From NCBI GenBank assembly GCA_964478325.1, contig CAYZIA010000063.1:1-9738 (forward strand): a stretch of 9,738 bases of DNA, in the 5' to 3' direction. Source of the stretch: DUAL01 sp964478325 (lineage in GTDB: Bacteria > Bacteroidota > Bacteroidia > Flavobacteriales > BACL11). A model generated the notes under the pieces. That model did no database searches, was not told the DNA's origin, and saw only the letters and a program-made list of their open reading frames with translations. The position numbers were made by a program, and so were the translations under genes. Shown here one piece after another: positions 1 through 7,249 of the stretch (the first letter of the stretch is position 1; each line of letters starts with the position of its first letter).

Positions 1-905
1 AATTTGAATTTCCTACTAAAAACATTAAACCTATACTATCAGGAAATTATATCTTTAAAATTTATGAAGAAGGAGGCAAAACAATGGCCTACAAACGCTT
101 TATGGTTCTAGATACCAAACTAAATATTGAAGCAAATGTTAAGCGAGCAACTCTTGCTGAGGACAGAGATACCAAACATGAAATTGATTTCACCATCAAG
201 CATCCAAATCTGATAATAGCTGACCCATTTTCTGATATCAAAGTTCATATAAAACAAAACAATCGTGAAGATAATGCTATTACAAATCTCATTCCATTAT
301 TTGTAAAAAATAATGAATTAATTTATGATTATGATGATGAAAATACGTTTTGGGGGAACAATGAATTTCGTTATTTTGATTTTAAAAGTTTACGCTATCA
401 ATCCGAACGTATAAAAAGTATTGATTTTGATAGCACTAAAAACCATGTTTATCTTTTTAATGATATTAAACGTCCTTTTGACTACTACTCTATAGAGCCA
501 GATATTAATGGAAAATTCCTGGTTAAATCACAAGAAGGATGGAAATCATCCGTTGAAGCAGATTATGCTTTGGTGCATTTCACCCTGCCTCTAGATCATG
601 TCAGTTATGGAAATCTATATATAATTGGTGGTTTCTCTGACTGGCAACTAAAAGAAGAATTTAAACTAAAATACAATGCCGATAAAAAACAATATGAAAC
701 AGCTGTTTCTTTAAAACAAGGATATTACAATTACCATTACGCCTTAAATGATACAAGCACAAAACGTGTGGATGTAAGCTTTATTGAAGGGACGCATTAC
801 CAAACACGAAATGATTATTTTATATATGTGTACTACCGAGCAGTTGGTAATAGACACGATAGTTTTGTTGGTTTTTTGAAAACTTCATCAAAAGAACTAT
901 TCTAA
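1..905 (+). CDS. T9SS plug protein (DUF5103 family), 5'-truncated by window edge
   Basis: This is the C-terminal 300 residues of a DUF5103 protein, the family that plugs the SprA translocon of the type IX secretion system in the outer membrane when no cargo shuttle is bound. The frame is already open at base 3 and reads FEFPTKNIKPILSGNY before the first ATG at 84. That stretch is typical of the family interior, so ATG84 is not the true start and roughly 100-130 N-terminal residues lie outside the window. The N-terminal half of what is visible is beta-rich. From about residue 190 (IIGGFSDW, then YYNYHYAL) it resembles the Ig-like, CBM48-like C-terminal domain of the family. It ends with TAA at 903-905, and 43 bases separate it from the pruA remnant. 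The family call is by recognition; confidence is good, and no damage is visible in this part. Confidence 0.82.
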   Translation, partial: FEFPTKNIKPILSGNYIFKIYEEGGKTMAYKRFMVLDTKLNIEANVKRATLAEDRDTKHEIDFTIKHPNLIIADPFSDIKVHIKQNNREDNAITNLIPLFVKNNELIYDYDDENTFWGNNEFRYFDFKSLRYQSERIKSIDFDSTKNHVYLFNDIKRPFDYYSIEPDINGKFLVKSQEGWKSSVEADYALVHFTLPLDHVSYGNLYIIGGFSDWQLKEEFKLKYNADKKQYETAVSLKQGYYNYHYALNDTSTKRVDVSFIEGTHYQTRNDYFIYVYYRAVGNRHDSFVGFLKTSSKELF

Positions 906-919
906 TCCTCTCTTTTATA

Positions 920-927
920 TAAATTTG
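920..927 (+). promoter_or_regulatory. Putative Bacteroidota -7 box upstream of the pruA remnant
   Basis: TAAATTTG matches the Bacteroidota -7 consensus TAnnTTTG. It ends 21 bases before the ATG at 949, which would leave a leader of about 15 bases. No TTG is seen at the usual -33 distance, so this is a one-element call. Confidence 0.35.
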
Positions 928-948
928 CAAATTCAAAAACTATAAAAA

Positions 949-1251
949 ATGTCAAACGGATTTTACAATGTACCTAAAGCAATAAACGAGCCAGTAAAAA
1001 GATATGATACAGGGAGTCCTGAGCGTGAGGAACTTTTAGCTGAATATAAAAGAATGTATAATACAACTGTTGATGTGCCAATGTATATTGGTAACAAACG
1101 GGTTTTTACAAATGATAAACGAAATTTAACTCCACCACATGAGCATGCTCATGTAATAGGAACTTCTAATTATGGGGGAGAAAAAGAAGTCCATAATGCT
1201 ATTAATGCTGCTATGGATGCCCGTGAGAAATGGAAAAATATGAGCTTGTAG
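949..1251 (+). pseudogene. pruA: N-terminal remnant of 1-pyrroline-5-carboxylate dehydrogenase
   Basis: The 100 codons match the start of PruA (L-glutamate gamma-semialdehyde dehydrogenase), which oxidises the proline breakdown product P5C to glutamate with NAD+. Family-like stretches include NVPKAINEPVKRY near the start, DVPMYIGNKRV around residues 42-52, PHEHAHVIG and the AREKWKNMS helix near the end. The family is about 540 residues long; the cofactor-binding fold, catalytic Cys and Glu are all missing. Homology stops near 1245 and is followed by TAG (1249-1251) and TAA (1255-1257) in the same frame. The sequence then turns into metH. The product cannot be an active dehydrogenase. Either a deletion fused pruA to metH, or the assembly joined two distant pieces. 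The start ATG at 949 agrees with the family N-terminus. Confidence 0.82.
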
Positions 1252-1263
1252 ATGTAATGGCAT

Positions 1264-1800
1264 GATTTTGTAGCGCCACTTACTTCTAAGAAACAAGATT
1301 ATATGGGTTCTTTTGTTTGCACGGCAGGACTCGGAATTGAAAAGCAATTGGCTGTTTTTGATAAAGAGAATGATGATTATAGTAGTATTATGCTTAAAGC
1401 AATTGCAGATAGATTAGCAGAAGCCCTCACCGAATATATGCATGAAAAAATCCGTAAAGAAATTTGGGGCTATGCTGCTGATGAACAGTTTAAAAATGAG
1501 GATTTAATTAAGGAAGAGTATAAAGGAATTCGTCCTGCACCAGGGTATACAGCATGTCCTGATCATACCGAGAAATTAAAGATATTTGAATTATTAGATG
1601 CTGAAAAAAGTATAGGGGTAAGCTTAACTGAAAGCATGGCTATGAGCCCAAATGCTTCTGTAAGTGGTTATTATTTTGCACATTCTGAGGCTAAGTATTT
1701 TAGTGTAGGAAAAGTGCAAGACGACCAAATAGTAGATTATGCAAAACGAAAAAACATGAGCGTAGAAGAGGTTGAGAAATGGCTCCGATCAAACATATAA
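1264..1800 (+). pseudogene. metH: C-terminal remnant of cobalamin-dependent methionine synthase (activation domain)
   Basis: About 178 codons match the C-terminal part of the MetH activation domain, which binds S-adenosylmethionine and reactivates oxidised cob(II)alamin. Homology begins at DFVAP (1264-1278), before the first ATG at 1303. It runs through DDYSSIMLKAIADRLAEA, WGYAADE, the SAM-binding RPAPGY motif (1531-1548), TESMAMSPNASVSGYYF and the terminal EEVEKWL. The homocysteine, folate and cobalamin-binding modules are all absent, as is the N-terminal part of the activation domain. Several usually conserved positions differ, for example RPAPGYTACP instead of RPAPGYPACP and a shortened WLRSNI end. 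No ribosome binding site precedes ATG1303. The remnant is in phase with the pruA remnant but is separated from it by two stops. It sits 9 bases upstream of metF, a partner in the same pathway. It is inactive as methionine synthase on its own. Confidence 0.85.
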
Positions 1801-1809
1801 AACAAAACT

Positions 1810-2755
1810 ATGAAAGTAACTGAACACATTAAAAACGCAACAAAAACCTTATTCTCTTTTGAGATTTTACCACCTCTAAAAGGTACTAGTATACAATCTA
1901 TTTATGATTCTTTGGACCCTTTAATGGAATTTAATCCTCCTTTTATTGATGTAACTTATCACAGGGAGGAATATGTGTATAAAAAGAGAGAAAACGGTTT
2001 GCTTGAAAGACATTCAGTACGAAAAAGACCTGGTACAGTTGGAATTTGTGCTGCTATCATGAATAAATATAATGTGGACACAGTGCCACATATTATTTGT
2101 GGAGGTTTTAATAAAGAGGAAACCGAAAACGCTCTCATTGATTTGGATTTTTTAGGTGTTGATAATATATTAGCATTAAGAGGTGACCCAATAAAAGATG
2201 AAACTTATTTTACCCCTGAAGAAGGCGGTCATCAGTATGCATCTCAACTTTTACAACAAGTGGATAGAAGGAATTTATTTGGATGAGGAATTAAAAAATT
2301 CTGCTTCTAGTGATTTTTGTATTGGAGTGGCTGGCTATCCTGAAAAACATTTTGAAGCGCCTAATATGAGTTCGGATATTCATTTCTTAAAAAAGAAAGT
2401 AGATGCAGGTGCTGATTACATTGTTACCCAAATGTTTTTTGATAATCAACAATATTTTGATTTTGTGAACCTCTGCAGAAGAAATGATATATCTATCCCA
2501 ATTATTCCAGGGTTAAAACCAATATCAACCCAAAAACAATTAACATTATTACCACAAAGATTTAATTTGAGTGTTCCTAACCTTTTAGTGGATGCAGTTA
2601 TTAAATGTAAAAATAATAAGGAGGTTCGTAAGGTTGGAATTGAGTGGTCTATACAACAAACTAAAGAACTCATTGATTTTGGCGCACCTTGTATTCATTT
2701 CTACACTATGGGAAAATCAGATAATGTACAAAAAATTGTTGGAAGTTTCTCTTAA
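1810..2755 (+). pseudogene. metF: Methylenetetrahydrofolate reductase, frameshifted
   Basis: MetF reduces 5,10-methylene-THF to 5-methyl-THF with FAD and supplies the methyl group used by MetH. The first frame (1810-2286) carries FSFEILPP with the catalytic Glu18, and ALRGDP with Asp126 that contacts FAD. It then leaves family sequence after QLLQQV and stops at TGA 2284-2286. The second frame resumes at WIEGIYLDEEL (from about 2261) and runs through GVAGYPEKHFEAPN, DAGADYIVTQMFFD, IPGLKPIS and HFYTMGKSDN to the normal end at TAA 2753-2755. Both halves are otherwise complete and well conserved, so the lesion is recent or an error. Alignment from memory to Bacteroidota MetF fits loss of about 8 bases near 2258-2263 better than a homopolymer miscall. 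The ATG at 1810 is 9 bases after the metH stop, so the two genes form one operon. Confidence 0.85.
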
Positions 2756-3453
2756 TTAGTTAGTATTCTAAAATGCTCTTCTAAGTCAATATTTTTTTTT
2801 GTAAAATGACTAATAAATTGGTCATCAACAATTTTACCCTGATTAATTATTATTAATCTATTACATATCTTATCCACCTCTTGCATGATATGAGTAGAAA
2901 GCAATACGGTTTTGTTTTTCCCAATTTCTTTTATTAAACTTCTTATCTCAACCAATTGGTTAGGGTCTAATCCTGTTGTGGGCTCATCTAAAATTAAAAT
3001 ATCAGGATTATGAATTAAAGCTGCTGCTAAACCAACTCTTTGCTTATACCCTTTGGAAAGCTGACTAATCTTTTTCCCTTGCTCAGGGTTTAAGCCAGTT
3101 TGCTGAATAATTTCATCGACTCTCATTTTAAGGTTATTAATTTTATAAAGATTACCGACAAACAAAAGATATTCTTTAATATACATATCTGTGTAAAGTG
3201 GATTGTTCTCCGGTAAATAGCCAATTCTTGATTTTACTTTTAAATCTTCTTCTAACGTATCTAGTTTGCATACTTGTACTTTTCCAGAATCTTGTTGCAG
3301 ATAGCACGTAATAATTTTCATAAGTGTAGATTTTCCAGCTCCATTTGGGCCTAAAAAACCAACTACCTCCCCTTTTTTTAACGAAAAGGAAACATCAGTA
3401 AGCGCTTGTTGTTTTCCGTAAGATTTATTTACTTTTTCAATAGTAATTGACAT
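2752..3453 (-). CDS. gldA: ABC transporter ATP-binding protein, GldA-like
   Basis: This 233-residue cytoplasmic ATPase subunit has Walker A GPNGAGKST (35-43), the GldA-type YLPENNPLY in the Q-loop region (79-87), signature LSKGY (132-136), Walker B ILILDEP (152-158), the D-loop region TTGLDPNQLVEIR (159-171) and H-loop His188. The nearly complete match to GldA-style motifs suggests the gliding-associated GldAFG transporter, although no gldF or gldG is present here. It is shorter than Flavobacterium GldA (about 300 residues) but ends in the common LEEHFRILT tail, so it may be naturally short. Its stop shares the four bases TTAA (2752-2755) with the metF stop. It follows alkB by 21 bases and also has its own -7 box. 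A generic ABC exporter ATPase is the alternative. Confidence 0.8.
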   Translation of the reverse strand: MSITIEKVNKSYGKQQALTDVSFSLKKGEVVGFLGPNGAGKSTLMKIITCYLQQDSGKVQVCKLDTLEEDLKVKSRIGYLPENNPLYTDMYIKEYLLFVGNLYKINNLKMRVDEIIQQTGLNPEQGKKISQLSKGYKQRVGLAAALIHNPDILILDEPTTGLDPNQLVEIRSLIKEIGKNKTVLLSTHIMQEVDKICNRLIIINQGKIVDDQFISHFTKKNIDLEEHFRILTN

Positions 3454-3457
3454 AGGG

Positions 3458-3465
3458 CAAATGTA
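3458..3465 (-). promoter_or_regulatory. Putative -7 box for gldA, leaderless geometry
   Basis: On the minus strand TACATTTG fits TAnnTTTG exactly and is followed by CCCT and then the gldA ATG. The four-base gap places transcription start at or very near the A of the start codon. No TTG is visible at -33. gldA may therefore be transcribed on its own as well as from alkB readthrough. Confidence 0.45.
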
Positions 3466-3474
3466 ATAGAATTA

Positions 3475-4515
3475 TTACTTCTCTGAGGTATTAATTTTTT
3501 CCAATAAAGGATTTACAATCCAAAACCAAGCTGGCGGAAAAAAACTTAATAAAATCATACCGATATAGCCAGAGGGAAACTCAGGTGATCCATCATGCGA
3601 TTCTAAAGTTTGGTATTTCTTGGAGGCTGCTAAATGATGATCGGAATGTCGTGATAATTCAAAAAGCATAATTCTTCCTAGGGTAATATTTGCATTCCAA
3701 GAATGCATATGTGTAATTTTTTCATACTTTCCATTTTCATCTTTTTTACGTAATAACCCATAGTGTTCTACATAATTTATAGTCTCCAACAATACAACTC
3801 CTATTAGCGAAACACAAAAAAAATAAAGTAATGTATTCAATCCAAAAAAGAAAAAAAGAAAAACACAAAATAATGTTTGAATAATTTCAAATTGAATCAT
3901 CTCATTTTTAAGTGAAAGGATTTTTTTCTTTCTTTCTTTTAGTCGTTTATATTCCAATTTCCACGCGGACACATAACTATAAAAGATACTCCTACACAAA
4001 AAAGTGTAAAGCATCTCTCCTTTACGGGCAGTTGCAGGATCTTCCAATGTAGCAACTCGTTTATGATGACCTCTATTGTGCTCAATAATAAAATGCATGT
4101 ACAAAGAACCAAGAAGGAGTATTTTGGCTAAGTTCTGTTCCATTTTCCTTCCCCTATGTCCTAATTCATGTGCGATATTAATACTATGCCCACAAATAGT
4201 ACCCATAGTTAAAATACGGCCTACTATTTCATAGGGTTCCAAATATGGTTGAGTTACAGTATTGAAGAAATAAAGCATTGTTATAAAATGTAAGGGTACC
4301 ATAGCATAAAGTAAGTAATCGTAGATTCTGCTTTCTTGCATAGGAGTTTTAGGATTCCTGTAATTAGGTTTGTAAAAGAGTTCTAAGAGAGGAATTATAC
4401 CATAACCATAAATTACTAAAGCATACGTCCAATATCCTGGAAGCGAAAAAGAAATATAGGAAATAAGATATAAGGAAAATGCTAAAGTATATTTAAGTGG
4501 AAGTAATTTGTTCAT
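3475..4515 (-). CDS. alkB: AlkB-type membrane alkane 1-monooxygenase
   Basis: This 346-residue integral-membrane diiron hydroxylase would oxidise the terminal carbon of an alkane or similar hydrocarbon chain in the inner membrane, taking electrons from a rubredoxin that is not in this window. All diagnostic motifs are present: HELGHR (116-121, the HELxHK box with Arg for Lys), EHNRGHHK (145-152), NYVEHYGL (247-254) and LSRHSDHH (287-294). Hydrophobic segments lie near residues 9-45, 68-85, 95-115, 132-145 and 211-245. The length is slightly below that of typical AlkB (about 360-410). Its ATG overlaps the stop of the upstream phosphodiesterase gene by one base (TAATG), implying translational coupling. 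The order phosphodiesterase-alkB-gldA is on one strand. The substrate cannot be read from sequence; a fatty-acyl or lipid-derived substrate is possible. The family call is secure. Confidence 0.92.
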   Translation of the reverse strand: MNKLLPLKYTLAFSLYLISYISFSLPGYWTYALVIYGYGIIPLLELFYKPNYRNPKTPMQESRIYDYLLYAMVPLHFITMLYFFNTVTQPYLEPYEIVGRILTMGTICGHSINIAHELGHRGRKMEQNLAKILLLGSLYMHFIIEHNRGHHKRVATLEDPATARKGEMLYTFLCRSIFYSYVSAWKLEYKRLKERKKKILSLKNEMIQFEIIQTLFCVFLFFFFGLNTLLYFFCVSLIGVVLLETINYVEHYGLLRKKDENGKYEKITHMHSWNANITLGRIMLFELSRHSDHHLAASKKYQTLESHDGSPEFPSGYIGMILLSFFPPAWFWIVNPLLEKINTSEK

Positions 4516-6254
4516 TAGTCAATAATAAGTTTCTTTTCCACTTTTCCATTTTCATAAATATAAAAAAGAGGGTTGTTGTTTATAGTTTTTGTAGTTCTGC
4601 CCAATATATCTGTAATTTTAATAAGACCTTTTGGATCCTCATCTATTTCTTCTAAGATTGTTCTAATACAATCAGGAATTAGACTTACTCCATCTAATTG
4701 CCAGCTACTATCTATGGGAACACATAAATGTGTAAGTCCAGTAACAGGGATATCTGTAATCCTTGGCGTATTACTATAATCATATACCCAAGTAGAATCA
4801 GGAGTATACCAAGTCGAATTATTAATAGTTCCATTTTGTATTCCAAATCCTCCAAAATAATCCATAGCCATAGTTCCTATACCTTCATTTAATTTCCAAT
4901 ATCCAATAAGATTATTATAATTCGGATGGCTGTTGTCTAAATGACTACAATGCCAAGATTGGATACTTTGATCATTTATCAAAGTGTTCCATATTCTTAC
5001 TTCTGCTATGGACCCTTTGTAAGCAAAACTTTGATTAATATCAGTTCCAAAAAACAAACCAGCATTTGTTGTAATGTCTCCTACAGATGAAATATCTGCA
5101 GAATCTAAAAGTATACCATCTTCATACATTTTCATATATCCATCTCTATCAAAACTAACGCTTAAGGTGTGCCATTGATTATCTGCTATTAATCCTCCTG
5201 TATTGATGTCTGCGCGATTTGTTCCATCACCAATATTTACTTTCCATTCGGGTCCTCCTGGATATTTAAATGAAAAAACAAAACCAGTATTATTCCCTGA
5301 ACCCCAATCTTTATCTCCAATTATAGAAAAATCTCCTGTGGTATTGGTTCGTATTCTACATTCAATTGTAAAATCTTGATTACTACCAAAATTATATGTT
5401 GAATTTGGAGGAATCTGTACATAATCATCTATTCCATCAAATTGCAATTCATTTGTGTCTGCCATACAGTTATAAACACTATCAAAAATAAAAGCACTAT
5501 CTTTTCGAATGATATTATGTGTAATACTATTACCACTTGCAATTACAAAAACATTTTGTTCTTCTATACTACTTCCTCCATGAGAAGTCCCCAATCCACC
5601 ATGATCAGTTGTTACAAGTATAAGCCAATCTTCATTAGAATAATTTGGACGTTGAGTAATAGATTGAATTATTGGAGTAATAAAAGCATCTACGCCTTCA
5701 ATTGCTGTAATGTATTGATTCACATTTGGAGAAAATCCATAAGAATGTCCTGCATGATCCACATCATCAAAATGAAGAAACATCATATCTGGATTATTTA
5801 CAGTAAGATAATTAGAAGCTTCTAAGCTCACATTTGCATCTGACGAGACATTAAGTTTATAATCTGCATAATTCTGAATAATATAATCATTTATCGGATT
5901 CCAATTACAAATAGAGACTGTATGTAAGTTAGAATCAAAATCCTCAATATGCTTGAAAAGGGGAGGGTAATTAATGTAATCTGTGCTAACAAAACTATTA
6001 TCTACTGACAAATGTTTGTTGGACCATACCCCACATAATATTGCTGACCAACCAGGGCCACTAATTGTGATATCATCATTTATCGCATCTGGGCTGTAAA
6101 TTCCATTGGCTATAAGATTATCAATTGTTGGTGTACTTGCCAATTCTAGAGCATCTGTTCTGCAGCCATCAATACCAATGAGCAATACTTTCTTGTTAGT
6201 TTGTGCACTTATAAAAAGTGGAAATGCGACTAAAAGGTATAAAATTCTCTTCAA
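4515..6254 (-). CDS. Secreted alkaline phosphatase-fold phosphodiesterase with LamG domain and T9SS tail
   Basis: This 579-residue protein starts at TTG 6254-6252. That start gives the signal peptide MKRILYLLVAFPLFISA, cut before Gln18; the frame stays open up to a TTG at 6314, but the extra 20 residues spoil the signal. The catalytic domain (about 22-250) belongs to the type I phosphodiesterase/nucleotide pyrophosphatase group. It has metal ligand Asp29 (LLIGIDG), the nucleophile region TISGPGWS (63-70), DDVDHAGH (Asp166, His167, His170), TTDHGG (Asp217, His218) and SHGG (His225). A LamG/concanavalin-like domain follows (about 268-425, QFDGIDDYVQIP to AEVRIWN). The end (541-579: ITDILGR, then LFYIYENGKVEKK) resembles the T9SS sorting tail of Flavobacteriales, so the protein is probably exported or surface-attached. 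The substrate, a nucleotide, phospholipid or other phosphodiester, is unknown. The gene is translationally coupled to alkB. Confidence 0.85.
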   Translation of the reverse strand: MKRILYLLVAFPLFISAQTNKKVLLIGIDGCRTDALELASTPTIDNLIANGIYSPDAINDDITISGPGWSAILCGVWSNKHLSVDNSFVSTDYINYPPLFKHIEDFDSNLHTVSICNWNPINDYIIQNYADYKLNVSSDANVSLEASNYLTVNNPDMMFLHFDDVDHAGHSYGFSPNVNQYITAIEGVDAFITPIIQSITQRPNYSNEDWLILVTTDHGGLGTSHGGSSIEEQNVFVIASGNSITHNIIRKDSAFIFDSVYNCMADTNELQFDGIDDYVQIPPNSTYNFGSNQDFTIECRIRTNTTGDFSIIGDKDWGSGNNTGFVFSFKYPGGPEWKVNIGDGTNRADINTGGLIADNQWHTLSVSFDRDGYMKMYEDGILLDSADISSVGDITTNAGLFFGTDINQSFAYKGSIAEVRIWNTLINDQSIQSWHCSHLDNSHPNYNNLIGYWKLNEGIGTMAMDYFGGFGIQNGTINNSTWYTPDSTWVYDYSNTPRITDIPVTGLTHLCVPIDSSWQLDGVSLIPDCIRTILEEIDEDPKGLIKITDILGRTTKTINNNPLFYIYENGKVEKKLIID

Positions 6255-6271
6255 TCTAATTTGATTTTTGG

Positions 6272-6300
6272 CTAAATTACAAAAATCTATTATCTGACAA
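6272..6300 (-). promoter_or_regulatory. Putative promoter of the phosphodiesterase-alkB operon
   Basis: On the minus strand a TTG (6300-6298) lies 18 bases before TAATTTAG (6279-6272), which differs from TAnnTTTG at one position. The spacing suits a Bacteroidota -33/-7 promoter. A transcript from here would begin about 10 bases before TTG6254 and would exclude TTG6314, which supports the start chosen for the gene. Confidence 0.35.
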
Positions 6301-6324
6301 CTAATAACCAACAACTAACAACTA
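6297..6324. repeat. Four-unit heptamer tandem repeat in divergent promoter region
   Basis: Units read on the plus strand are ACAACTA (6297-6303), ATAACCA (6304-6310, two mismatches), ACAACTA (6311-6317) and ACAACTA (6318-6324). The last unit runs into the rsgA -7 box and the first contains the putative -33 TTG of the opposite promoter. It could be a regulator binding site or just a simple-sequence tract. Confidence 0.6.
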
Positions 6325-6330
6325 TCTTTG
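6323..6330 (+). promoter_or_regulatory. Putative -7 box for rsgA-dtd, leaderless geometry
   Basis: TATCTTTG fits TAnnTTTG exactly and is followed by CAAG and then the rsgA ATG at 6335. The four-base gap is the same as at gldA and at the yiiX-like gene, so the mRNA probably starts at the start codon. No -33 TTG is visible at the usual distance. Confidence 0.5.
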
Positions 6331-6334
6331 CAAG

Positions 6335-7249
6335 ATGAATGGAGTTGTAATCAAAACCACAGGGAAGCTTTATACTATAAAAATAGATAGTAGTGAAATT
6401 GTGCAATGTCGCCTCAAAGGAAAGTTTAGAATAAAAGGGATAACAAGTACTAATCCTATAGTGGTTGGCGACAAAGTAGAAATCGAGAAAAAATCAGAAT
6501 CCTGGATGATTGTGAGGATGAAGGAAAGAAAGAATCATATTATTAGAAGATCAGTAAACTTATCTAAACAAACTCATATTGTTGCTGCTAATATTGATCA
6601 AGCTATTTTGATGGTAACTATTCAAAATCCAATTACTTCAACAGGATTTATTGATCGTTTTTTGGTTGCTGCTCAGTCCTATGGAGTTGAGGTGCTTATC
6701 ATTTTCAATAAGCTAGATATTTATGACAAGCAAATGATGAAAAAGCAAAAAGAATTATCTCAAATGTACGAACAAATTGGCTATGATTGTATTTCTCTTT
6801 CTGTTTTGCATAATGATTTGACTAAGGTAATAGCTGCGATGAGAAATAAGGTAAACGTAATAGCTGGTCATTCAGGAGTTGGTAAATCTACACTAATTAA
6901 TAAATTACACCCTACACTTAATTTGGCAACAAAAGAGATTTCTGATTTTCATAAGCAAGGCAAACATACTACTACTTTTTCTGAGCTTTACGATTTACCT
7001 TTTTCAGGATCTATTATAGACACCCCAGGGATAAAAGGTTTTGGGTTGGTGGATATAAAAAAGCAAGAATTAGGAGATTATTTTCGTGAGTTTTTAGCAG
7101 TGAATAAAAAATGTAAATTTCATAATTGTATTCATTTTAATGAACCAGATTGTTCTATAAAATCAGAATTACAAAAAGGAGAAATTTTTGAAAGTAGATA
7201 TAAAAATTATTTAGGAATGTTAGAGGAAGATACAATTTATCGTGAATGA
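6335..7249 (+). CDS. rsgA: Ribosome small subunit-dependent GTPase A
   Basis: RsgA (YjeQ) binds the immature 30S subunit and uses GTP hydrolysis to check late maturation of the decoding centre. The 304 residues show the family order: an N-terminal OB fold (about 1-65, with NPIVVGDKVEI), then a circularly permuted GTPase with G4 NKLD (125-128) before G1 GHSGVGKST (178-186), the G2 region GKHTTT (209-214) and G3 DTPG (229-232). A C-terminal zinc site is formed by Cys260, Cys265, His267 and Cys273. All key residues are present and the length is normal. The start ATG lies four bases after a -7 box. The stop overlaps the start of dtd by four bases (ATGA), so the pair is translated together. It is divergent from the phosphodiesterase operon across 80 bases. 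Confidence 0.95.
   Translation: MNGVVIKTTGKLYTIKIDSSEIVQCRLKGKFRIKGITSTNPIVVGDKVEIEKKSESWMIVRMKERKNHIIRRSVNLSKQTHIVAANIDQAILMVTIQNPITSTGFIDRFLVAAQSYGVEVLIIFNKLDIYDKQMMKKQKELSQMYEQIGYDCISLSVLHNDLTKVIAAMRNKVNVIAGHSGVGKSTLINKLHPTLNLATKEISDFHKQGKHTTTFSELYDLPFSGSIIDTPGIKGFGLVDIKKQELGDYFREFLAVNKKCKFHNCIHFNEPDCSIKSELQKGEIFESRYKNYLGMLEEDTIYRE

Noticed and set aside
84..905. ATG at 84 as the start of the plug gene
   Set aside because: The frame is open and reads family-like sequence from base 3, so the gene simply enters from outside the window.
1126..1347. Minus-strand open frame spanning the pruA/metH junction
   Set aside because: It reads antisense through known pruA and metH codons and has no recognisable features; it is a shadow.
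949..1800. A novel PruA-MetH fusion protein
   Set aside because: Two in-frame stops (1249 and 1255) separate the parts, and both catalytic cores are missing, so a functional fusion is not supported.
1303..1800. A standalone SAM-binding activation-domain gene
   Set aside because: Family homology starts 13 codons before the ATG, there is no ribosome binding site or promoter, and the fragment begins in the middle of a domain.
2240..2290. Programmed ribosomal frameshift in metF
   Set aside because: No slippery heptamer or stimulatory hairpin is visible, and the expected residue spacing is short by about three residues at the site, which points to a deletion.
5442..5825. Plus-strand open frame of 127 codons
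   Set aside because: It is antisense to the phosphodiesterase catalytic domain and has low-complexity composition with no recognisable family.
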